Source: Hungateiclostridiaceae bacterium UBA3934 (GTDB lineage Bacteria > Bacillota > Clostridia > Acetivibrionales > DTU013). From it: 21,402 bases of DNA. The stretch lies in assembly GCA_002385815.1 (NCBI GenBank), contig DGEE01000160.1, positions 2,763 through 24,164 of the forward strand, in the 5' to 3' direction. The notes under the pieces were generated by a model that saw only the letters and a list, made by a program, of their open reading frames with translations, did no database searches and was not told the DNA's origin. The stretch's first letter is position 1. Every line of letters starts with the position of its first letter. Shown piece after piece: positions 15,530 through 21,402 of the stretch. A program made the position numbers and the translations under genes.

Positions 15530-16135
15530 CTATTCTATAAGTTTGCCGAATATGCCGCATTTGGCATCGCATTCCACCCGTTCTACAACACTGAAGGCCT
15601 GCTCAAGATGCTTGCCCACCGCAACAGTACCATGCAGTGGCAACAAAGCACAAAGGCCGGTTTTTTTGAGTTGCTCACGTTTGTCCTTGAAAAAATCATA
15701 TACATTTTCCGCAAGATCCTGTGAGTATGCCTTAGCCTGGGCGATCAACTGACAGTCACCCATTTTCTGAGTGGCTTCAGTCACAGATGGGATCGGTTTT
15801 CTTGCAGCTACATATACCATCGTATATTCCGGATGAGCATGGATCACTGCTCCTATCTCCGGTATGTTTTTCAGCAGCATTGCATGCATCCTGCTTTCCC
15901 TTGACAATACTCCTGTCCCTTCCAACACGTTCAGATCATAATCACAGAGCAAAATATTATCTGCATCTATCTCACAGTGTTTGTGCTCTGACATCATGGA
16001 CGGAGTTATGATTATCCTGTTTTCCGCTACACGCACAGCGGCATTTCCCCCGGCTGCATTGGTAAGCTTTCTGTCCCACAGCAGCTTCATTGTTTTTGCC
16101 AGTTTTTTTCTTTCTTCATAAAATTGCATAGACAT
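15530..16135 (-). CDS. Class II aldolase/adducin-family sugar-phosphate aldolase
   Basis: The 201-residue protein has the FucA-type zinc aldolase signature: AGGNAAVRV near the N-terminus, TPSMMSE, catalytic Glu80 (SRESRMH), zinc ligands His99 and His101 (HAHPEY) and His168 (LPLHGT). These match Glu73, His92, His94 and His155 of E. coli FucA in order and approximate spacing. The family cleaves ketose-1-phosphates such as L-fuculose-1-P, L-rhamnulose-1-P or D-ribulose-1-P to DHAP plus an aldehyde; some members are epimerases or decarboxylases. Next to a RhaB-like kinase, a ketose-1-phosphate aldolase is the best reading. GGAGG lies 5 nt before the ATG. It follows the PfkB gene by 65 bp. Confidence 0.88.
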   Translation of the reverse strand: MSMQFYEERKKLAKTMKLLWDRKLTNAAGGNAAVRVAENRIIITPSMMSEHKHCEIDADNILLCDYDLNVLEGTGVLSRESRMHAMLLKNIPEIGAVIHAHPEYTMVYVAARKPIPSVTEATQKMGDCQLIAQAKAYSQDLAENVYDFFKDKREQLKKTGLCALLPLHGTVAVGKHLEQAFSVVERVECDAKCGIFGKLIE

Positions 16136-16200
16136 ATGCTCCTCCCCTGTTTCCGGTCACCATTATGTCAGTATCCGGATGTCTTTTATAATTTTAATAT

Positions 16201-17130
16201 TCATAATTCCTCTACTGTTACCCTGGCCTCGAGCTCAGCGGCAATCAGGGGATCAAATCCGACCGTGGATTCCTCCATCGCCGCAGCAGCGGCCACAGCA
16301 GTAGCCTTCCTTAGTATCTCCGGTGCAGGCAGCTTCATCTCAAAGCCGGCAATTATCCCTGATAACAGTGCATCACCGCAGCCAACTGAATTCTTCACTT
16401 CTACCTCAGGTGATCTCACGCGGTACAGCCTTCCACCGATCAGCGCATAACTTCCGTCTCCTCCACAGGAAGCTACAATATTCTGAGCGCCCTTTTCCTG
16501 CACCAGCTTCATAGCTTCGATAATATCTGTTTCTGCTGTCAACTCCCTGCCGCAGAGAGCTCCGAGTTCATCCAGATTGGGCTTGACCAGAAAAGGCTTT
16601 TTTCGTATGCCTTCTTCAAGGTATACACCACTTGCATCGAAGCAAAAACGCGCACCCCTGGCATTGGCTATATCTATCAGCTTCTCCTGGAGCCCTGTAC
16701 CCTTTTGGTTCGACGCATCTCCTGAAATAACTACCATATCACCTGTACCGACCAGATCTGAATAATAGGCGATAAACCTGTCCACCACTTCTTTTTCCAA
16801 AAGCTGTCCCTTCTCAGATACCAGGGTACAGTTGCCGTTTGAATCAGCGAGGACATAATTGGTCCTGGAATCACCTTTGTCCAGCTTTATAAACTTTACG
16901 TCGATATCGTGTTCTGACAGACGTTCCAGTATCTCTTCGCCGGTAGTACCCATCACCACTCCTGTTGCTGTGTTTCTGATACCCAGCAGGCTCAGGTTTA
17001 TGGAAACATGGGTGCCCTTGCCGCCAACACACTTGAACTTGTTTTTTATTCTGTTCGTAACGTTCAAACGAAAATCATCCAGTTGCATTACTATATCCAT
17101 TGCAGGATTAATTGTCACTGTGATTACCAT
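16201..17130 (-). CDS. PfkB-family kinase, 1-phosphofructokinase/tagatose-6-phosphate kinase type
   Basis: The 309-residue protein begins MVITVTINPAMD, typical of the FruK/LacC branch. It has the substrate glycine motif VGGKGTHV (residues 35-42), PNLDEL in the middle and the C-terminal anion-hole motif NSVGCGDALLSG, with catalytic Asp253. The usual GAGD reads GCGD here, a conservative change. Enzymes of this branch phosphorylate fructose 1-phosphate or tagatose 6-phosphate to the bisphosphate. With a ketose-1-phosphate kinase and aldolase beside it, the natural substrate is open. GGAGG lies 9 nt before the ATG. It is first in the operon, downstream of a strong promoter and repeated operator boxes. 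Confidence 0.88.
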   Translation of the reverse strand: MVITVTINPAMDIVMQLDDFRLNVTNRIKNKFKCVGGKGTHVSINLSLLGIRNTATGVVMGTTGEEILERLSEHDIDVKFIKLDKGDSRTNYVLADSNGNCTLVSEKGQLLEKEVVDRFIAYYSDLVGTGDMVVISGDASNQKGTGLQEKLIDIANARGARFCFDASGVYLEEGIRKKPFLVKPNLDELGALCGRELTAETDIIEAMKLVQEKGAQNIVASCGGDGSYALIGGRLYRVRSPEVEVKNSVGCGDALLSGIIAGFEMKLPAPEILRKATAVAAAAAMEESTVGFDPLIAAELEARVTVEEL

Positions 17131-17186
17131 ATGATGCCGCCTCCCGGTTTCAGCCGGTGCTGAATTTTTTGCTCGTGCTATTGAGC

Positions 17187-17215
17187 ATTATATCAGACTT
17201 CGGCCTTAATATCAA
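17187..17215 (-). promoter_or_regulatory. Sigma-A promoter of the pfkB-aldolase-deoR-kinase operon
   Basis: On the minus strand TTGATA (17210-17215) is followed after 17 bp by a perfect TATAAT (17187-17192). The start would be near 17180, about 50 nt before the ATG. A TCAACATTTTC box overlaps the -35. Confidence 0.8.
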
Positions 17216-17270
17216 CATTTTCAGAAATTTTAATCACATTTTCGGTCATTATCGGTTTCAATTCAACATC
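17211..17270. promoter_or_regulatory. Cluster of direct-repeat operator boxes upstream of the pfkB operon
   Basis: On the plus strand CATTTTCAG (17216), CATTTTCGG (17237) and CATTATCGG (17247) repeat at intervals of 21 and 10 bp, so all face the same side of the helix. TCAACAT occurs at 17212 and again at 17263, 51 bp apart. The first box overlaps the -35. The same box lies in the promoter at 19001-19029. Binding by the operon's DeoR protein is inferred. Confidence 0.6.
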
Positions 17271-17366
17271 TCTATTTATCCTGAAAAACATGGAATTATG
17301 GCATGAATAATGGTTTTTTAGTAATTATTTCATGCACTTGTTATTACATCTAGATATGTTATATCC

Positions 17367-17412
17367 TAAAAAAATAAAATAAGGAGCCATATGGAACGCC
17401 CATATGACTCCT
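17367..17412 (-). terminator. Intrinsic terminator of the OYE-family gene
   Basis: On the minus strand AGGAG and CATATGG (7 bp plus 5 bp, one mismatch between them) pair with CCATATG and CTCCT around a 5-nt loop. The stem is followed by TATTTTATTTTTTT. It lies about 80 nt after the stop codon and separates this gene from the pfkB operon on the same strand. Confidence 0.85.
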
Positions 17413-17494
17413 CTTGAATGGATATATGAAATAAGGGGTTACATATACATCCAATCTTACTTCATATCAATTTCGACCTGCACAGCTGATACTA

Positions 17495-18736
17495 TCAGGT
17501 GTGATCCTGCTTCAGTCTTCCCTTTTCCTTACGGGTCTTGACAAGGATATCTGTATAGAATTTGTTGAATGTGCAGCAGCCTATGGGACTCTGCTGTATC
17601 AGGAGCTCCAGACAGTTGTCGCAAACCGTGCAGTAATTTATCTCGTCTTCCCTGCCTTCCCTGAGTTTGAGCGGAAGCAGCGGATCAGCGAAGGACTGGC
17701 GTCCGAGTGCAATCATATCCACATAGCCTTTTTCTATGTTGCTGGCGCCAAATGCTAACAGGGAGCTTTCTTCCGGTGTTACTGCAAGAAGTCTGTTCTT
17801 ACCGTCACGGAACAGCGAATAGTTGGATCCCACAACAACCGTTTCAGGCTTCAGGTTTTCTCTGAAGATCTTGGCAAATCCCATGTGCAGGTATGCAAAG
17901 TAGGGTGATTTCTTGTCCGCCTGCGTCAGACTTACCGTTATCGACGGGCTTCCGGCCGACTGGACGAAATACTGGGCTCCTCTTTCCTCAAGACCCTTTA
18001 TAAGATCGATGGGTTCGGTAAGATCCATAACAGGTGTGTCCGGACCGGCAGTACCGAAACCTCCGGGGAAGCCTTCCCATGCCGAGATTTTGGATCCAAT
18101 GAGGAAGTTCTTATCATTTATTTCCTTCTGTATTCTTTCGTACAGGTCAAACGCAAACTGACGTCTGTTTTCCCATGGTCCGCCATACTTCCATTTACGG
18201 TCATTATAAGGACGCAGTATCTGCGAGCCCAGATAACCGTGACAGAGCTTCATATCGATGCCGTCCGCACCTACGCTGTGAGCTATCTTGGCAGCCAGGA
18301 CGAAATCGTCTACGATTTTGTCGACTTCTTCTTCAGTGAGAATGTCTCCGCCGAGTCCTGGCAGTGGTTTCACGCATACTCTTCTCGAAAATCCCGGATG
18401 GCTCAGCTCGCCTGAATGAGTAAGCTGGAAAATGAACAGCGAGTTGGGATTGACTTCCTTCATCCTTTTGACGAATTGCGCGAGTGCTTTTTCATTCTTG
18501 GGCATGATCAGGAGCTGTTCAATCCTGGACCTGCTTTTATCGGTGATGGAAATAGCTTCGAGGGTAACGACCCCTGCTTCACCGCGGAACAGATTCTCAT
18601 AACGTTTGTAGGTCAGGTCTGACGGATTACCGTCCTTGTCAGCATCAGTACACTCCATTGCCTGGATGAAAAAACGGTTCGGACTGGTCCTGGTGCCTAT
18701 TTTGATAGGTGAAAGTAGTGTTTTTTTGTAATCCAT
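17495..18736 (-). CDS. Old Yellow Enzyme-family NADH:flavin oxidoreductase with Fe-S cluster motif, no C-terminal dinucleotide domain
   Basis: The 413-residue protein has the FMN-binding TIM barrel of the OYE/2,4-dienoyl-CoA reductase group: LLSPIKIGTRTSPNRFF at the N-terminus, QLTHSGELSHPG, and CHGYLGSQILRPYNDRKWKYGG, the equivalent of the HGYLxxQFLSP block. ALGRQSFADP binds flavin phosphate. CTVCDNCLELL...GCC near the C-terminus fits the CxxCxxCx11-12C four-iron cluster motif of dienoyl-CoA reductase and trimethylamine dehydrogenase. Those relatives are about 670-730 residues, with extra FAD/NADH domains that are absent here. It may take electrons from a partner protein. AGGAGG lies 9 nt before the ATG. 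Its place in a sugar locus suggests reduction of an unsaturated or keto sugar intermediate, which is inference. Confidence 0.88.
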   Translation of the reverse strand: MDYKKTLLSPIKIGTRTSPNRFFIQAMECTDADKDGNPSDLTYKRYENLFRGEAGVVTLEAISITDKSRSRIEQLLIMPKNEKALAQFVKRMKEVNPNSLFIFQLTHSGELSHPGFSRRVCVKPLPGLGGDILTEEEVDKIVDDFVLAAKIAHSVGADGIDMKLCHGYLGSQILRPYNDRKWKYGGPWENRRQFAFDLYERIQKEINDKNFLIGSKISAWEGFPGGFGTAGPDTPVMDLTEPIDLIKGLEERGAQYFVQSAGSPSITVSLTQADKKSPYFAYLHMGFAKIFRENLKPETVVVGSNYSLFRDGKNRLLAVTPEESSLLAFGASNIEKGYVDMIALGRQSFADPLLPLKLREGREDEINYCTVCDNCLELLIQQSPIGCCTFNKFYTDILVKTRKEKGRLKQDHT

Positions 18737-18758
18737 GAAGAATTACCTCCTCTGATAA

Positions 18759-18764
18759 ATTATA
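18759..18764 (-). promoter_or_regulatory. Possible -10 element of the OYE gene
   Basis: A perfect TATAAT on the minus strand lies 22 bp before the OYE start codon. The hexamer 17 bp upstream, GTATCA, is a poor -35, and the resulting leader would be only about 15 nt. An activator or another promoter may be needed. Confidence 0.3.
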
Positions 18765-18893
18765 CTGCAGCATAGATTTGTTGATACTAACCTGGAGCAA
18801 TTGATGTAATACTTCAGTTAAAAGAAAATTTCCCGGCTGCAGAAAAATTTTCTTAATTAGTATGTTCAACGAGCCAGTGGATATCCGCCTACT

Positions 18894-18909
18894 CGTTATA
18901 ACGTTATAA
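18894..18909. promoter_or_regulatory. Palindrome TTATAACGTTATAA, candidate operator
   Basis: Two tandem copies of CGTTATAA create a perfect 14-bp palindrome (18896-18909) with a central CG, as in LacI/GalR-type operators. It lies about 160 bp from the OYE start and 180 bp from the isomerase start. No LacI-family gene is in the window, so the binding protein is unknown. Confidence 0.4.
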
Positions 18910-19000
18910 TAACAATATCATATGCCGGCAATGATTTCAAGACAAAAAATCAAATTCAAACATTTTTGCACACATCCCTCTTTTATTATATGTATTTTTA

Positions 19001-19029
19001 TTGACTTTTCAACATTTTCGGACTAAAAT
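19001..19029 (+). promoter_or_regulatory. Sigma-A promoter of the isomerase-alcohol dehydrogenase genes with an operator in the spacer
   Basis: TTGACT (19001-19006) and TAAAAT (19024-19029) are 17 bp apart. The spacer contains TTCAACATTTTCGG (19008-19021), the same box found before the pfkB operon. A second looser copy, TTCAAACATTTTTG, lies at 18955-18968, 52 bp upstream. A protein bound in the spacer would block transcription directly. Confidence 0.72.
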
Positions 19030-19087
19030 AAACATAGCATAATCAGGCAATGCTAATTTCATATATCTAGAAATGGAGGATGATTAA

Positions 19088-20074
19088 ATGAAGCTAGGTT
19101 TCTTTACAGCAAATTACACTGAAAAGCCGCTGGAGGAAGTGGCAAAGCTGGCAGCGGAAAACGGCTATGAAGCCCTTGAGATCCCAGCTTACGAAGATAA
19201 CGGACAGTTCGATTGCAAAGAAGTCCTGAAGGGCGACAATGCGAAAAAGATCAGATCGATGGTTGAAAGCTACGGCCTGACAATATCCGCTCTGAGCAAC
19301 CATGCTGATTCACTCCTGATACTCGGTCCCCACGGTATCGACACAGACACGATCTTTAAAGGAACAAAAGAAGAGAAAATCAAATTCGGGACTGAAAGCC
19401 TGCTCAGAACAGCACAGGCTGCCAACGCTCTGGAAGTCCCTGTGGTCAACGGTTTCACAGGAGTAACAAACTTCGGCAGATACTTCCCGTTCCCCTATGC
19501 TCAGGGCTGGGCAGACATAGAAAATGAATTTGTAGAGCGTTTTGTTCCGATACTGGATAAATTTAAGGAATACGGTGTCAAATTTGCAGTTGAGCCGCAT
19601 CCAAACAATTTTATCTATGACATCCATACTGCCGAAAAAGCTCTCGAGCTTGTTGATTACCATCCCTGTCTCGGATTCAACCTTGACCCTGCCAATCTGA
19701 TATATCTCGGTCTCAGAGTCGAGAACTTCATAGACAGGCTTGGCGACAGGATATTCCATGTGCATGCCAAGGACGGAGAAATCGTGGAGCATAACCTGCC
19801 GGTAGGCGGAATACTGATGCAGGGAGAATGGCAGAGACTGGACCGTGCATTCAGATTCAGGATTCCCGGCTGGGGCAGCGTGCCGTGGAAGAAAGTCATA
19901 ACTGAACTTTCAATGGTAGGATACAATTATGTACTCAGCTATGAGCACGAAGATGTCACCATGAGCCGTGCTGACGGTGTAGTAAAAACGGCAGCTTTCC
20001 TCAAGCCGCTTCTTATCAATGCTCCCTACGAAGGCCGTCAGGATAAACTGTTCCAGGGCAAGGACGTTAAATAA
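19088..20074 (+). CDS. Sugar phosphate isomerase/epimerase (IolE/tagatose-3-epimerase-like TIM barrel)
   Basis: The 328-residue protein belongs to the xylose isomerase-like/AP endonuclease 2 TIM-barrel family. It opens MKLGFFTANYTEKPLEEVAKLAAENGYEALEI. Its metal-site residues are spread in the usual order: Glu169 (FAVEPHP), Asp200 (FNLDPANL), His224 (FHVHAKD) and a final Glu in SYEHED. The family includes D-tagatose/psicose 3-epimerases, inosose dehydratase, hydroxypyruvate isomerase and L-rhamnose isomerases, so the reaction is not fixed by sequence alone. GGAGG lies 8 nt before the ATG. With the alcohol dehydrogenase gene 33 bp downstream, it probably supplies a ketose to the nearby kinase and aldolase. 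The promoter shares its operator with their operon. Confidence 0.85.
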   Translation: MKLGFFTANYTEKPLEEVAKLAAENGYEALEIPAYEDNGQFDCKEVLKGDNAKKIRSMVESYGLTISALSNHADSLLILGPHGIDTDTIFKGTKEEKIKFGTESLLRTAQAANALEVPVVNGFTGVTNFGRYFPFPYAQGWADIENEFVERFVPILDKFKEYGVKFAVEPHPNNFIYDIHTAEKALELVDYHPCLGFNLDPANLIYLGLRVENFIDRLGDRIFHVHAKDGEIVEHNLPVGGILMQGEWQRLDRAFRFRIPGWGSVPWKKVITELSMVGYNYVLSYEHEDVTMSRADGVVKTAAFLKPLLINAPYEGRQDKLFQGKDVK

Positions 20075-20107
20075 GCTGCATATTTTGGTGAAACGGAGGT
20101 AGTATCC

Positions 20108-21169
20108 ATGGCAAGAACTATGAGAGCGCAAGTAATAGAAGCTCCGGGCAAAATGGTCCTGAAAAATGTGCCTGTGCCCGAAATCTCTCCAGACGAAGTG
20201 CTGATAAAGGTATCCATGTGCGGTATTTGCGGAACTGACTGGAAAATTTACAAAGGCGAATACGCCTCTGAATTCCTGCCGATGATATCAGGGCATGAAT
20301 TCTGGGGTGTTGTCGAAGAAGTGGGCAGTAATGCAAAAGGTCTGAAGAAAGGCGACAGGGTTTCAGTGGACATATGCCTTCCATGCGGGACCTGCTACTA
20401 CTGTCGCAGAGGCGATGCACTTCTCTGTGAAACCTTCACTCAGTTGGGAATCCATACCGACGGAGCTTTTGCTGAGTATGTAAAAGCCCCCTGGAAAAAC
20501 TGCTATCCGATACCGGACGAAGTCGATCCCCTTTCTGCCGCATTTATCGAACCACTCACTGCTGTCATGCAGGCTTCCAAGAGAATGGACATTTCCATCG
20601 CTTCAAGTGTAGTCATTATAGGCACAGGTCTCGGTATCCTGCACGGGGCTCTTGCAAAACTGCGCGGCGCAGCTCCTGTCATCGTAATCGGCAGAACCGA
20701 AGCGAAGCTGGAAATGGCAAAGCAACTCGGTGCCGACTATACGATAAACATCAATGAGGTAGAGGATCCTGTTGCAGAAGTCAAGAGACTCACAGGAGGA
20801 GTCGGAGCCGATTATGTGCTGGAATCAGTGGGAACACCTGAAACATATGAGCAGGCATTTGATATGGTCAGAAGAGGTGGCAAAGTCCAGGCTTTCGGCA
20901 TATGTCCTCCTGATCAGAAGGCTTGTTTCTCACCTTACGAATTCGTCCTCGGTGAGAAAAAGGTCAGCGGATCATGCGCAGGTATAGGAAACGACTGGGG
21001 TGACGTGCTGACTCTGCTCAAGTACAAACGAGTCGATCCAAGTCCCATGTTTTCAATGATAGTTCCGCTGGAAGAGTTGGAACAGGCTCTTCATGAGCTC
21101 AGAACCAACAAGGACCTTATCAAGGTGTTCGTCGATCCTTCGATCAGCGAAAGAAAAGTCCTGAGATAA
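20108..21169 (+). CDS. Zinc-dependent medium-chain alcohol/polyol dehydrogenase
   Basis: The 353-residue MDR-family enzyme carries both zinc sites. The catalytic zinc residues are Cys38 (CGICGTD), His63-Glu64 (GHEFWG) and a later Glu in FIEPLTAVMQA. The structural zinc is held by Cys93, Cys96, Cys99 and Cys107 (CGTCYYCRRGDALLC). The NAD-binding loop is IGTGLGILHG. The pattern is closest to sorbitol/threonine dehydrogenases, which oxidise a secondary alcohol to a ketone with NAD(P). In this locus the substrate is probably a polyol or sugar. GGAGGT precedes the ATG by 7 nt, and the gene is co-transcribed with the isomerase gene. It ends 17 bp before a palindromic terminator. Confidence 0.9.
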   Translation: MARTMRAQVIEAPGKMVLKNVPVPEISPDEVLIKVSMCGICGTDWKIYKGEYASEFLPMISGHEFWGVVEEVGSNAKGLKKGDRVSVDICLPCGTCYYCRRGDALLCETFTQLGIHTDGAFAEYVKAPWKNCYPIPDEVDPLSAAFIEPLTAVMQASKRMDISIASSVVIIGTGLGILHGALAKLRGAAPVIVIGRTEAKLEMAKQLGADYTININEVEDPVAEVKRLTGGVGADYVLESVGTPETYEQAFDMVRRGGKVQAFGICPPDQKACFSPYEFVLGEKKVSGSCAGIGNDWGDVLTLLKYKRVDPSPMFSMIVPLEELEQALHELRTNKDLIKVFVDPSISERKVLR

Positions 21170-21186
21170 ACTGAGATAAATAAAAG

Positions 21187-21222
21187 GGTGCCAGGTGCGT
21201 CACATGGTGACGTCCTGGCACC
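21187..21222. terminator. Palindromic hairpin of the GTGCCAGG repeat family
   Basis: GGTGCCAGG (21187-21195) pairs with CCTGGCACC (21214-21222), and CGTCAC with GTGACG, with a small internal loop (TG against T) and a 3-nt apex. It lies between the convergent alcohol dehydrogenase and chemotaxis receptor genes. The minus strand continues CTTTTATTT, so it best terminates the receptor gene; the plus-strand tail is less T-rich. Confidence 0.75.
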
Positions 21223-21249
21223 AATATCAAATATCTGTATTCAAAGTAT

Positions 21250-21402
21250 TCAAATAGTGAACTTGTCCATCCGGGCAGTCAGATCGTCAGCCAACTGCTT
21301 GATTCTCACTGATACATTATCAAGTTCCTGGATAAACGCAAGCTGCTCTTCAGTAGATGCAGACACTTCCTGAGTCGACGCCGAAACCTGCTCAGATACG
21401 GC
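21250..21402 (-). CDS. C-terminus of a methyl-accepting chemotaxis protein, 5' end beyond the window
   Basis: Fifty codons and a TGA are visible. The peptide reads EQVSASTQEVSASTEEQ, followed by a helix ending VRIKQLADDLTARMDKFTI, which is the usual final coiled-coil and tail of a methyl-accepting chemotaxis protein, including the Glu/Gln-rich adaptation-type heptads. The ligand and membrane domains lie outside the window. It is convergent with the alcohol dehydrogenase gene. Confidence 0.85.
   Translation of the reverse strand, partial: AVSEQVSASTQEVSASTEEQLAFIQELDNVSVRIKQLADDLTARMDKFTI

Larger units (their letters stand above)
17131..17494. other. Gene-free stretch of 364 bp: promoter, operators, imperfect inverted repeat and terminator
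   Basis: This gap holds the pfkB operon promoter and operator cluster (17187-17270), the terminator of the OYE gene (17367-17412) and, between them, an inverted repeat GCATGAATAAT (17301-17311) with ATTATTTCATGC (17324-17335) carrying a one-base bulge. The last has no T-rich tail and may be a protein-binding site. I see no convincing small gene. Confidence 0.6.
18737..19087. other. Divergent gene-free stretch of 351 bp with regulatory elements
   Basis: This region separates the minus-strand OYE gene from the plus-strand isomerase and alcohol dehydrogenase genes. It carries a possible OYE -10 (18759-18764), a CGTTATAA tandem palindrome (18894-18909), two TTCAACATTTT-like boxes (18955-18968 and 19008-19021) and a sigma-A promoter (19001-19029). 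No small gene is supported. Confidence 0.6.

Noticed and set aside
1..21402. Defence system, CRISPR array, prophage, insertion sequence, tRNA or rRNA
   Set aside because: No repeat-spacer pattern, transposase, integrase, restriction or toxin-antitoxin motifs, or RNA gene sequences were seen on either strand.

Overview
The window looks like a chromosomal segment from a Gram-positive anaerobe, most probably of the Clostridia. This rests on strong GGAGG-type ribosome binding sites before almost every gene, clear sigma-A-type promoters, a secreted SH3b-NlpC/P60 wall hydrolase, a CsaB-type pyruvyl transferase (secondary wall polymer or S-layer anchoring), sodium-pump decarboxylase subunits and an Fe-S Old Yellow Enzyme relative. 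G+C is intermediate. No tRNA, rRNA, CRISPR array, transposase or phage gene is visible.

Left part (1-7650), housekeeping and cell surface. On the minus strand are a wall hydrolase cut by the left edge, with a consensus promoter and a structured leader of about 140 nt, then a GNAT acetyltransferase gene and a DUF72 gene that form an operon (DUF72 first). On the plus strand, a promoter drives the beta subunit of a sodium-pumping decarboxylase and a 54-residue gamma-like membrane protein. A perfect 11-bp hairpin follows, then a fused glycosyltransferase-pyruvyl transferase. A convergent minus-strand gene encodes a two-P-loop NTPase whose second P-loop is degenerate.

Middle part (7683-12989), a GntR-controlled catabolic operon. 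A GntR/UTRA regulator gene is followed by five plus-strand genes: D-2-hydroxyacid dehydrogenase, phosphotriesterase-like lactonase, AroE-like dehydrogenase, cupin phosphoglucose isomerase and KDPG/KHG aldolase. A nearly identical palindromic operator lies before the regulator gene and before the five-gene unit, so autoregulation plus operon control is likely. The enzyme set suggests oxidation of a sugar (or cyclitol-like) phosphate through a lactone to a 2-keto-3-deoxy acid that is cleaved to pyruvate. No transporter, kinase or dehydratase is present, and an AroE-fold enzyme is unexpected here. This is the best candidate for an undescribed pathway.

Right part (13000-21249), a second carbohydrate locus. 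A minus-strand operon encodes a PfkB kinase, class II aldolase, DeoR regulator and rhamnulokinase-like kinase. Next come a separate Fe-S OYE-family oxidoreductase gene (minus) and a divergent plus-strand pair, a sugar isomerase/epimerase and a zinc alcohol dehydrogenase. Together they read as polyol or sugar to ketose, epimerised ketose, ketose-1-phosphate, then DHAP plus an aldehyde. A TCAACATTTTC-like box occurs in pairs 51-52 bp apart in both the PfkB-operon promoter and the isomerase-gene promoter, which points to one shared regulator, probably the encoded DeoR protein.

Two convergent gene junctions (13000-13068 and 21187-21222) carry related long palindromes built on GTGCCAGG/CCTGGCAC. 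They probably act as bidirectional terminators and look like members of a dispersed repeat family. The right edge holds the C-terminus of a chemotaxis receptor.
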